DNA from: Chryseobacterium sp.
Lineage (GTDB): Bacteria; Bacteroidota; Bacteroidia; Flavobacteriales; Weeksellaceae
Assembly: GCF_019236175.1 (NCBI RefSeq)
Contig: NZ_JAFAJM010000009.1
Location: forward strand, 1 to 64,000
Direction: 5' to 3'
Length of the DNA: 64,000 nt
The notes beneath the pieces were generated by a model that saw nothing but the letters and a program-made list of their open reading frames with translations, was not told the DNA's origin and ran no database searches. The position numbers were made by a program, and so were the translations under genes. Positions 52,556 through 60,784 of the stretch are shown here, piece after piece. The first letter of the stretch is position 1. Each line of letters opens with the position of its first letter.

Positions 52556-53383
52556 ATGAATAAAATTATAGATATAGGTCAATATGTAGAAACTGCAATC
52601 AATTGGCTCACGGAAAACGGAAAACCTGTATTTGATATCATAAAACATATAGGAAACTCTTCGATCATGGGGATTGAATGGGTCCTTATCAACACTCCTT
52701 TTTATGTCATCATTCTCTTCATTTCCCTCTTAGCATTATGGAAAGCCGGAAAAGGTATTGCCATAGTAACTGTTGCAGGGTTGAGTCTGATATTTTTAAT
52801 GGGATTATGGAAAGAAACCATCGAAACACTGGCGCTTATTTTTGTGGCCACCATTACCGCCTTAGTCTTTTCTATTCCTCTGGGAATTTTAGCTGCTAAA
52901 AATAAAATCGCAGCAAAAATAATTCGCCCTTTGCTGGATTTAATGCAGACGATGCCCGCATTTGTTTATTTGATTCCGGCGGTACTGTTTTTCAGTATCG
53001 GGAAAGTACCTGGTGCTTTTGCAACCATCATTTTTGCCATGCCACCGGCGGTACGTTTAACGACACTGGGAATTGAATCTGTTCCGAAAGATATTGTAGA
53101 AGCAGCCCGCGCTTTTGGAGCAACAAACCGCCAGATTTTATTTAAAGTAGAACTCCCTCTGGCTATGAAAACTATTTTAACAGGAATCAATCAGACGATT
53201 CTTTTATCACTATCTATGGTTGTGATTGCCGGAATGATTGCCGCAGGTGGTTTAGGAGAAAAAGTATTGGAAGGAATTAACAACCTGGATATTGGCCTTG
53301 GATTTGAAAGTGGATTATCTGTTGTCATTTTAGCCATCATTCTCGATAGGATTACCCAGGGATTTGTAAAGAAAAAACAATAA
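52556..53383 (+). CDS. proW: Glycine betaine/proline ABC transporter permease
   Basis: 275 residues, six to seven transmembrane helices, and the permease EAA loop VPKDIVEAARAFGATNRQIL that docks on the ATPase. Pore subunit of the transporter. Tightly linked to proV and proX (1-bp gaps). Confidence 0.94.
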   Translation: MNKIIDIGQYVETAINWLTENGKPVFDIIKHIGNSSIMGIEWVLINTPFYVIILFISLLALWKAGKGIAIVTVAGLSLIFLMGLWKETIETLALIFVATITALVFSIPLGILAAKNKIAAKIIRPLLDLMQTMPAFVYLIPAVLFFSIGKVPGAFATIIFAMPPAVRLTTLGIESVPKDIVEAARAFGATNRQILFKVELPLAMKTILTGINQTILLSLSMVVIAGMIAAGGLGEKVLEGINNLDIGLGFESGLSVVILAIILDRITQGFVKKKQ

Positions 53384-53384
53384 G

Positions 53385-54239
53385 ATGAGACAAATAAAAT
53401 ATCTATTTTTTCCCATTTTAATAGCAGCGTTTGCTGCATTAAACTCATGCGGAAACATAAAGAACTCTAAATATATTACCATAGGAATGGTAGATGGCTG
53501 GGCAGAAGATGTTGCCATGACTCATGTTGCCAAAGCTATTTTGGACCAGCAGGGCTATCATGTCATTATTCAAAAAGCCTCTACCGATATGATTCTGGCC
53601 TCCATGAATAATGAAGATACAGACCTTTTTATGGGAGTCTGGCTTCCTTACACTCATGCTAAGAAGCTTGCCAAATTTCCAGGATTAATGCATATTGGAA
53701 CCAATTATGACAACGGTCGTATAGGATTAGTCGTTCCCGACTATGTTGCTATTCACTCTATTGAAGAGCTCAATCAGCATCAGGATCAGTTTAATCATAG
53801 AATCATTGGAATTGAAAAAGGGGCTGGATTAACTACCGGAACAGATAAAGCCATTGTAGATTACAAATTGGATTACAAGCAAATCAATTCATCCACCATT
53901 GCCATGATCACTGAATTACAGAATGCCATACAACGTAAAGAATGGATTGTAGTAACAGGATGGCAGCCTCACTGGATGTTTGGTAAAATGAAACTGAAGT
54001 TTCTTGAAGACCCCAAAAAGATTTTTGGTGAATCTGAGCAGATCAAAACATATGCAAGAAAAAGCTTTGGTAAAGATCACCCTGATTTAGCTGAATTCTT
54101 TTCCAGACTTCACTTTGATGATGAAAACATGAGTGATCTTTTAATCCAGATGGAACACAGTAAAAATAAGGAAGAAACTGCTAAAGAATGGGTGGAAGCA
54201 CACAAAGAACTGGTTAATTCCTGGCTTAACAAAAAATAG
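53385..54239 (+). CDS. proX: Glycine betaine-binding lipoprotein
   Basis: 284 residues with signal peptide and lipobox LNSC (Cys22). An OpuAC-type substrate-binding fold: ITIGMVDGWAEDVAMTHVAK, then MGVWLPYTH, then VVTGWQPHWMFGKM. The Trp residues in these loops probably form the aromatic cage for the quaternary ammonium. It captures betaine on the periplasmic side. Confidence 0.92.
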   Translation: MRQIKYLFFPILIAAFAALNSCGNIKNSKYITIGMVDGWAEDVAMTHVAKAILDQQGYHVIIQKASTDMILASMNNEDTDLFMGVWLPYTHAKKLAKFPGLMHIGTNYDNGRIGLVVPDYVAIHSIEELNQHQDQFNHRIIGIEKGAGLTTGTDKAIVDYKLDYKQINSSTIAMITELQNAIQRKEWIVVTGWQPHWMFGKMKLKFLEDPKKIFGESEQIKTYARKSFGKDHPDLAEFFSRLHFDDENMSDLLIQMEHSKNKEETAKEWVEAHKELVNSWLNKK

Positions 54240-54264
54240 TGTAATCAACTATTTATATGACTGT

Positions 54265-54299
54265 AAATCCTCAGCTCTTATGAGTCTGAGGATTTTTTT
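54265..54299. terminator. Terminator of the betaine operon
   Basis: Stem AAATCCTCAG / CTGAGGATTT with an inner CTC/GAG extension and a T-run. It converges with the HxlR gene end and could serve both. Confidence 0.88.
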
Positions 54300-54308
54300 A
54301 TTGTTCTT

Positions 54309-54698
54309 TTAAGATCCTGAAGTAGTCATTGACTCCTTGATCTTCTCTCTATGAAGTATTCCCCAGTTCACCAATGTCTCTGTCACCGGAAATACAGATT
54401 TTCCATATTCCGTAACAGCATAAGTGACTGTAATAGGTTTTGTATCCCGGATCGTTCTTGTAATCAGAAGATTCGTTTCGAGTTCTTTCAGTTCTTTACT
54501 GAGCATTTTAGCCGAAATTCCATCAATTCCGCGTTCCAGTTTTTTAAAATGGATCTGCTGATCCGTTCTGTTGGTCAGATAACGAAGAATCATCAATTTC
54601 CACTTTCCTCCCAGCACATCCAGACTATCACGCATTGCAAATAATTCTTCCGTACAGCTGGCTTCTCTTTCAATGCCGTTTTCAATAATTTTTGCCAT
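54309..54698 (-). CDS. HxlR-family transcriptional regulator
   Basis: 129 residues with the HxlR winged helix: LDVLGGKWKLMILRYL, then DGISAKMLSKELKELE, then VTYAVTEYGKSVFPV. A Cys near the start (REASCTEELF) sits where redox- or quinone-sensing HxlR/HypR/YodB regulators carry theirs, so thiol sensing is likely. Divergent from an NADPH:quinone-reductase-like gene. A palindrome overlaps its probable transcription start, suggesting autorepression. Confidence 0.9.
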   Translation of the reverse strand: MAKIIENGIEREASCTEELFAMRDSLDVLGGKWKLMILRYLTNRTDQQIHFKKLERGIDGISAKMLSKELKELETNLLITRTIRDTKPITVTYAVTEYGKSVFPVTETLVNWGILHREKIKESMTTSGS

Positions 54699-54712
54699 AA
54701 TAGTTTCATCGA

Positions 54713-54750
54713 GGTAACTAGTTACCCATTGTTAACTAGTAGCAAATATA
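54713..54750. promoter_or_regulatory. HxlR operator and divergent promoter
   Basis: GGTAACTAGTTACC (54713-54726) is a perfect 14-bp palindrome. A second, partial copy TTAACTAGTA follows at about 54732-54741. On the minus strand a TATATTTG -7 box (54750-54743) lies just upstream of both, so a bound dimer would cover the start of the HxlR transcript. On the plus strand TACATTTG at 54765-54772 is the likely -7 box of the oxidoreductase gene, with the palindromes upstream of it. Confidence 0.65.
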
Positions 54751-54789
54751 AACTATTCCCGCTTTACATTTGTACATCAAATCAATCCT

Positions 54790-55782
54790 ATGAAAGCAGT
54801 CATTTTAAATAAAAACTTTGAACTTGAGGATGGTTTTACAGACCAACCACAACCTAAACCTCATGAAGTATTAATCCGGATTAAAGCAAGCGGCTTCAAC
54901 CCTATCGATTATCAGATGTTGGAAAATGAACTGGAACGAAAACTCATCAGTTCTCCCATTTTAGGGCGCGAATTATCCGGAATTGTTGTAGAAAAAGGAG
55001 CTGAAGTCACTCAGTTCAACATCGGAGCTGAAGTCTTCTGTGGCAGTGGATCTATGGGAAGCAATGGAAGCTATGCGGAATACATTTCTGTTCCGGAAGT
55101 GATCGTTGCTCATAAACCTCAAAATATTTCTTTCGAACAGGCAGCCTCCATCCCATCTGCAGGCCTTACGTCTCTGCAAATTTTTAAAAGACTAAAATTA
55201 CAGCCGGAACAAACCATTCTCATTACCGGAGCAGCCGGCGGTGTAGGCTCCTTTTTAATCAAAATTTTGTTAGCTCACCACATTGAAAATTTCGTTGCGA
55301 CCGTAGGAAGTGAAGAAAACAGACAGATGCTTCTCAGCCTCGGACTAAAAGCTCATCAAATCGTCAATTATAAAAAAGAAAATCTTGTACAAAATATTTT
55401 AAAGGCCAATTATCATCAACCTTATGATATCGGAATTGATCTGGTTGGAAATGTTATGGCTGAAATTACGGCAGAAGTATTGAAAATTAATGGAACCTAT
55501 GTGGATGTTACAGCTCTTGTTACTAAGGAAGCTCATGAACTTCTTTTCAATAAAGGAACGGTAATCATGAATATCTCCAATTATGCCTACAGCATGGTTA
55601 AAAAGTATGATTATTACAAAAATAGTCTGGAAGAAATTTCAGAACTTATTGAAAACGGATCCATAGCACCTTCTCAACACAAAATAATCGGTAATCTTTC
55701 TTTAGAAACTGTTCTCAGAGCACATTCCATTCTTAAAAATAACCAGACCCAAGGTCATAAACTCATCATGAAAAATTCATAA
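54790..55782 (+). CDS. Zinc-independent MDR oxidoreductase (quinone reductase-like)
   Basis: 330 residues: a GroES-like N-domain (LIRIKASGFNPIDYQMLENE) and a Rossmann domain with ITGAAGGVGSFLIKIL for NADPH. Structural zinc cysteines are absent. Resembles QOR/AdhB-like NADPH:quinone or enone reductases. It is probably controlled by the divergent HxlR regulator. A cupin gene follows after 4 bp. Confidence 0.9.
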   Translation: MKAVILNKNFELEDGFTDQPQPKPHEVLIRIKASGFNPIDYQMLENELERKLISSPILGRELSGIVVEKGAEVTQFNIGAEVFCGSGSMGSNGSYAEYISVPEVIVAHKPQNISFEQAASIPSAGLTSLQIFKRLKLQPEQTILITGAAGGVGSFLIKILLAHHIENFVATVGSEENRQMLLSLGLKAHQIVNYKKENLVQNILKANYHQPYDIGIDLVGNVMAEITAEVLKINGTYVDVTALVTKEAHELLFNKGTVIMNISNYAYSMVKKYDYYKNSLEEISELIENGSIAPSQHKIIGNLSLETVLRAHSILKNNQTQGHKLIMKNS

Positions 55783-55786
55783 GCCA

Positions 55787-56257
55787 ATGAACAACATACC
55801 AAGACGAATCATAACAGGCATTAAAAACGGAAAATCCATTATCGTAGAAGATCAACAAGTTGAAAATGCTGTAGAACATCTCCCGGGACTTATTATCTCA
55901 GACATCTGGAATACTCAGGTAACGCCGGCAAACCTTGATTTTGAAACAAGAATTCCCAATACCGGATTTCCTCAAACACCCAAAAACGGAACCTATTTCC
56001 GATACGTAGTGATCCCTCCGGATAAAGATCTTGGTGTCGAATTCAAAGAAGGAGAACCTCATCCGATGATGCATGAAACCCCCACATTAGATTATATCAT
56101 CATCCTTTCGGGTGAGCTGTATTTGATTATGGAAGAAGGTGAAACCCTGCTGAAGCCAGGAGATATTGTGATCCAGAGAGGAACCAGCCATGCATGGAGC
56201 AACAGATCTCATCAACCCTGTATCCAATTAGCTGTTTTGATTGATGCAGAAATTTAA
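55787..56257 (+). CDS. Cupin-domain protein
   Basis: 156 residues with one cupin barrel: HPMMHETPTLDYIIILSGEL, YLIMEEGETLLKPGDIVIQR and GTSHAWSN. The His residues of the second motif and the Glu of the first region are kept, so it probably binds a metal. Function unknown. In operon with the preceding oxidoreductase, pointing to degradation of an aromatic or quinone compound. Confidence 0.85.
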   Translation: MNNIPRRIITGIKNGKSIIVEDQQVENAVEHLPGLIISDIWNTQVTPANLDFETRIPNTGFPQTPKNGTYFRYVVIPPDKDLGVEFKEGEPHPMMHETPTLDYIIILSGELYLIMEEGETLLKPGDIVIQRGTSHAWSNRSHQPCIQLAVLIDAEI

Positions 56258-56414
56258 AAATTCTCTCATACAATAGATAAAAATAAAAAACGGAAATCAC
56301 ATTTTTGTTGTGGGACATCGCAAAGGCGCAAAGGTCTTAAAATAAGATATTGTTTTTAAGGCGCAAGAAAATCGAATATTTTCGGCAGTCAACTCTGTTA
56401 TTATTTCGCCACGA

Positions 56415-56706
56415 ATGCACGAATAATGCATATACAGCTCAAAGTCTATATGATATGCAGTTTATTTTTTGAACTACTCAGACCCATAGATTTTACTTGT
56501 GAAATTATGGAAGTATCATTTTATTCGGGTATTCGTGGCATTAAAATTAGCAGCATCCAAAATGCACGAATAATGCATATACAGCTCAAAGTCTGTATGA
56601 TATGCAGTTTATTTTTTGAACTACTCAGACCTATAGATTTTACTTGTGAAATTATGGAAGTATCATTTTATTCGGATATTCGTGGCATTAAAATTAGCAG
56701 TATCCA
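56415..56706. repeat. Two tandem 146-bp repeats with terminal inverted repeats
   Basis: Copies at 56415-56560 and 56561-56706 are identical except for four bases seen by eye. Each starts AATGCACGAAT and ends near ATTCGTGGCATT, which are inverted repeats of each other with one base inserted. The open frame that runs through both copies is a by-product of the repeat and not a gene. Upstream, 56258-56414 holds words such as CATCGCAAAGGCGCAAAGG and CGCCACGAATGCACGAAT typical of Flavobacteriia intergenic repeats. Such units resemble small non-autonomous elements. Confidence 0.8.
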
Positions 56707-56788
56707 ATCGCATCACAAATAAAATCCTTGTGTCTTACATACAACACATTAAAATAGAAAAATTTGCGTCTTAGCGTTTCCCAACCTA

Positions 56789-57250
56789 TTACAAAGCCGA
56801 AATCTCCTTCAGTTTCTGTTTCATTTTTTCAGGAGTGAGCAACCCCTCCTGGTAATACACCAAATTCTGATTCTTATCCAGAAAAATCCACAACGGATAA
56901 ACCGGCTGTTCCTTATTCTTGGATAGCGCCAAAGCCAGCGCATGAATTCCGGAATTCCCATTGGATAAATAGCTAAACTCCTGACCTTGAAAGTTAATTT
57001 TTTCTCTCGTTTTTTCAGCCTCAAAATTAATCAGGTAAAAATGATCATTCATCATTTCTACCAAGTCTTTATCCTTATTCAAACGGAAAGATTCTATTTT
57101 GCAGACTGTACACCAATCCGTATACAAATGAATAACAACAGGCTTTGGAGTTTCTTTTTGCTGACGCTCAAGTTCAGAAAAAGTGCCTGTCTTCATCTGA
57201 GACAGATAAAAACAGGGCACTAACATTAAAAATAAAGCTATTTTTTTCAT
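56789..57250 (-). CDS. Exported thioredoxin-like protein
   Basis: 153 residues with a signal peptide (FLMLVPCFYLSQ) and a thioredoxin fold with YTDWCTVCK as the redox-active CxxC, like the DsbD gamma domain or DUF255-type thiol proteins. It works in the periplasm. Its start overlaps the stop of the TonB-receptor gene by four bases (ATGA), so the two are translationally coupled. Confidence 0.88.
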   Translation of the reverse strand: MKKIALFLMLVPCFYLSQMKTGTFSELERQQKETPKPVVIHLYTDWCTVCKIESFRLNKDKDLVEMMNDHFYLINFEAEKTREKINFQGQEFSYLSNGNSGIHALALALSKNKEQPVYPLWIFLDKNQNLVYYQEGLLTPEKMKQKLKEISAL

Positions 57251-59316
57251 CGTAAAGTATACTTCACTCCCAAGAACCCTCTGATACGCTGCATGGGGGC
57301 ATAGCCATACGCCGTATCGAAAGTATAATGATTGGGGTTGTTGATAGGATCATCTACGTGTTTGTCAAATGGATCAAACGGTCTCATCAGGGGATCTTTA
57401 GGAGTAAAGTTGAATAAATTTTTCACCCCGCAATACACTTCAAATCCGGATGTAAAACTCTTTGAAACCTGAATATTAGCCAGAGAATAAAATGGAGAAT
57501 ACTCCGGTCTGAAGTCATTTGGTAAAACAGGCAGCCTCATAGGACCATAAAATTGTCCTGTAAAGTCTACTGTAAGATTGCTCGGGAATTTATAAGTCAG
57601 ACTATAGGTACCACTCCACTTTGGGGCATGAAGTTGTTGTGTCTTTTGATTTTCATCATCATATTTCTGGTAAACGTCAAGATAAGTTACTCCTAAATTA
57701 ACGCTTAACGGGAATGCAAAACTGAAATCCACATTTAATGACGCTCCTCGGGAAACTCCATATCCGTGCAGATTATCATAGATGATTTTATTCGGATCAG
57801 AATCAAAATCACCCACGATTTTATTACTGAAATAAGTATAAAATGCAGAGGCATCAAGGTTTATCATCCGTGTTCCCACAGGAATTTTCCAGATATAATT
57901 CAGGTTCCCGTTTACGGATCTCTCCGGCTGAAGATCTGATTTTACCACTACTTCTCTGGAACCAGTTAATGCCGCATGATCCTCTGTAAACAGGTTGACC
58001 ACTCTGAATCCTGTCCCAAAATTAAATCTTAAAGTATGGTATGGATTCGGTGAGAATTTCCATGCAAATCTTGGAGAATGTACAGAATGATGTACTTTAT
58101 CATAGTCATAACGATAGCCTAATAAGATGGTATTCTTATCATTAATCTCCCATTGATCCTGGATAAATGCCCCCCAGATCGGAGACTTCATCGGCGCATT
58201 GGTTATTCCGTCTGATGCCAGAGTTCCCGGGGTATTATCATCGTAAAAAGTTCTTTTGAAAGTAAGTCCGGCAGTAATATCATGTTTTCCGAAGCTTCTG
58301 TCCCAATAGGTCTGCACAAAAGCAACCTTTTGAAGGGCATTAAACGGATTGGCTCCGTAAAATGAATTCTGGTCATGATAATTATAAGAAAACTGGGTCA
58401 CAATATGTTCCTTCATCGGCCATTCATACAATCCAAAAACTTCGGCTCTGTTCGTATAAATACTTTCACCATATACCTCATCACTTCCGCGGAAAGATTT
58501 ATTCCACTGCATTTCGCCTCCAAAGCGATCCTCATATAAATATCTCAGCGCAAAACTGGCCTGTCTGTTTTCTTTTCTTTTAAAATTCCATTTATTAAAA
58601 ACTGAAATTCTGCTTTGCAAAGTAGTATCTGTGAAATTATCTTTGTTTTGATCTATTCTTTCCTGAAAACTAAAATAATTTAAACTTAATAATGAAGCGG
58701 CCTTCTTCCCTATATTAAACTTTGTGGAAAGATCAAGATTATTCTCAGCCCAAGAACTCGTCATCATATCGACGCTGAGTTTAGGAGCCGTCAACGCATT
58801 TTTGGTGATGATATTAATAACTCCTCCCATCGCTTCAGAACCATAAATAGAAGAAGCCGGACCTTTCACCACCTCTATTCTATCCACTAAACTGTTAGGA
58901 ATTCCACTTAATCCGTACACGGTGGAAAGAGAACTTACAATGGGCATTCCGTCTATAAGAATCATCGTATAAGGTCCTTCTAAACCATTGATATGAATAT
59001 CTCCCGTGTTGCACACAGAACAGTTTAGCTGAGGTTTTACTCCATTCACCATACTGATGGCTTCAAAAATACTTGGAGTGGGATTTTTTTGAAAAAATTT
59101 CTGACTGTAGATCTCAACAGCCACAGGGCTTTTTGACCTGCTCATCGGTTTTATGGTTCCGGTAACCACTACATCATCAATATTACTTGTCCTGAATTCT
59201 TTTTTAGAAACCTTTACAGAATCAGTATTTTTAAGTTGATTGGTACTTAAACTGTCTATCTCTTGGGCAAAACAATACGAAGATAAAAAAGTAATAGAAA
59301 ATAATATTCGCTTCAT
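57247..59316 (-). CDS. TonB-dependent outer-membrane receptor
   Basis: 689 residues from ATG 59316. Signal peptide (FLSSYCFAQEI), plug domain (about 45-165) with NGLEGPYTMILIDGMPIV and EVVKGPASSIYGSEAMGGVI, then a 22-strand barrel ending in the aromatic-rich GFLGVKYTLR. The plug holds a CSVC pair (Cys99, Cys102), unusual for receptors. The substrate is not known; the Cys pair and the coupled thioredoxin-like gene hint at a metal such as copper or at redox control. A longer frame (59346) adds ten residues before the signal peptide and is not preferred. Confidence 0.9.
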   Translation of the reverse strand: MKRILFSITFLSSYCFAQEIDSLSTNQLKNTDSVKVSKKEFRTSNIDDVVVTGTIKPMSRSKSPVAVEIYSQKFFQKNPTPSIFEAISMVNGVKPQLNCSVCNTGDIHINGLEGPYTMILIDGMPIVSSLSTVYGLSGIPNSLVDRIEVVKGPASSIYGSEAMGGVINIITKNALTAPKLSVDMMTSSWAENNLDLSTKFNIGKKAASLLSLNYFSFQERIDQNKDNFTDTTLQSRISVFNKWNFKRKENRQASFALRYLYEDRFGGEMQWNKSFRGSDEVYGESIYTNRAEVFGLYEWPMKEHIVTQFSYNYHDQNSFYGANPFNALQKVAFVQTYWDRSFGKHDITAGLTFKRTFYDDNTPGTLASDGITNAPMKSPIWGAFIQDQWEINDKNTILLGYRYDYDKVHHSVHSPRFAWKFSPNPYHTLRFNFGTGFRVVNLFTEDHAALTGSREVVVKSDLQPERSVNGNLNYIWKIPVGTRMINLDASAFYTYFSNKIVGDFDSDPNKIIYDNLHGYGVSRGASLNVDFSFAFPLSVNLGVTYLDVYQKYDDENQKTQQLHAPKWSGTYSLTYKFPSNLTVDFTGQFYGPMRLPVLPNDFRPEYSPFYSLANIQVSKSFTSGFEVYCGVKNLFNFTPKDPLMRPFDPFDKHVDDPINNPNHYTFDTAYGYAPMQRIRGFLGVKYTLR

Positions 59317-59450
59317 GAAATTAAAATTGTTAGACAAAACTAACAATTATTTTTCAAACATAAAACTTAATGACAGATATCATCAAAAATATTTGATTCA
59401 ATCAATTCATGAAAAATGATTAAATTTGAGAAACTACATATGAAAGTAAA

Positions 59451-60602
59451 ATGAGATATCATCTATCGGGAAACATCCCACAAAAAAGACATACAGTCTT
59501 TAAATCTCCGGAAGATAAATTTTACTATGAACAGCTTTTCGGAACCGAAGGCTTTCACGGTATCTCTTCTCTGTTATACCATATTCACCGTCCTACGCAG
59601 ATCAAATCAATCGGAGAGCCGAAAGACGTGACTCCGAAAATCGCTGTGGATAAAAATATTACCCCAAGAATGTTCAAAGGAATGAATGTAACTCCTGAGG
59701 ACGATTTTATGGATAGCCGTAAGATTCTTTTGATGAACAATGATCTGAAAATGGGATTGGCCAAACCAAGAAAATCGATGGATTATTTCTACAAAAATGC
59801 AGAATGCGACGAACTCTTATTCGTGCATGAAGGAACCGGGATTTTAAAAACATTTGTGGGCGATCTTGAATTTGGTGTCGGTGATTATCTTATTATTCCA
59901 AGAGGAACGATTTATCAGGTAGAATTACAATCTGAAAATACAGTATTCTTCGTATTGGAAAGTCACTCTCCTATTTATACTCCGAAACGGTACAGAAATG
60001 AATTCGGGCAATTACTGGAGCATTCTCCATTCTGCGAAAGAGATATTATTGCGCCTGTCTTCAAAGAACCTAAGGATGAAAAAGGAGAATTCCTGATTAA
60101 AGTAAAAAAAGAAAACCAGATTACAGACTTCATCTATGCGACACACCCATTTGATGTGGTAGGCTGGGACGGATATTTTTATCCTTATAAATTTAATATT
60201 AAAAACTTTGAACCGATTACCGGAAGAATTCATCAACCACCACCGGTCCACCAGAATTTTGAAGCGCATAACTTTGTAGTATGTTCATTCTGTGCAAGAA
60301 TGTATGACTATCATCCACAGGCAATTCCTGCACCTTACAATCACTCTAATATTGACTCTGATGAGGTATTATTCTACACAGAAGGTGACTTCATGAGTCG
60401 TAATCATATCGATTTAATGGATTTCACTCTTCATCCGGGAGGAATTGTTCACGGACCCCATCCAGGTGCAATGGAAAGAAGTATCGGAAAAAAATTCACT
60501 GAAGAATATGCGGTAATGGTAGATCCGTTCCGACCGTTAAAAATTACGGAAGAAGCTTTAAAAGTGGAAGATCCGTCTTACAAAACTTCATGGTTAGAAT
60601 AA
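59451..60602 (+). CDS. hmgA: Homogentisate 1,2-dioxygenase
   Basis: 383 residues, the short bacterial type. Iron-site region PYNHSNIDSDEVLFY gives His and Glu ligands, and HPGGIVHGPHPGAMERSIGK gives the second His region; RIHQPPPVHQNFEAHNFVVC is also typical. It opens the ring of homogentisate to maleylacetoacetate in tyrosine and phenylalanine breakdown. The other pathway genes (hpd, fahA) are not in the window. Ends before a strong terminator. Confidence 0.9.
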   Translation: MRYHLSGNIPQKRHTVFKSPEDKFYYEQLFGTEGFHGISSLLYHIHRPTQIKSIGEPKDVTPKIAVDKNITPRMFKGMNVTPEDDFMDSRKILLMNNDLKMGLAKPRKSMDYFYKNAECDELLFVHEGTGILKTFVGDLEFGVGDYLIIPRGTIYQVELQSENTVFFVLESHSPIYTPKRYRNEFGQLLEHSPFCERDIIAPVFKEPKDEKGEFLIKVKKENQITDFIYATHPFDVVGWDGYFYPYKFNIKNFEPITGRIHQPPPVHQNFEAHNFVVCSFCARMYDYHPQAIPAPYNHSNIDSDEVLFYTEGDFMSRNHIDLMDFTLHPGGIVHGPHPGAMERSIGKKFTEEYAVMVDPFRPLKITEEALKVEDPSYKTSWLE

Positions 60603-60654
60603 AACAGCAGAAGACCTTTCTCATCATAGAGAAAAACTATTACTGATTACATAC

Positions 60655-60693
60655 AAAAGACGCCTCAAATCCTTTATTTGAAGCGTCTTTTTT
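60655..60693 (+). terminator. Terminator of hmgA
   Basis: Stem AAAAGACGC-C-TCAAAT / ATTTGA-A-GCGTCTTTT with a short loop and a T-run. Confidence 0.88.
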
Positions 60694-60784
60694 CGTAAAT
60701 TTGTAAGGTATGGTTCACATATGACCATCATTATTTTTCATAACGCATCCTAAGTAATGGTGGTTTAATAAAAATCAATATTAC

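Noticed and set aside
56426..56722. Open frame of 98 codons across the tandem repeat
   Set aside because: It is two copies of one repeat read through in the same frame; the composition is not protein-like and it has no start signals.
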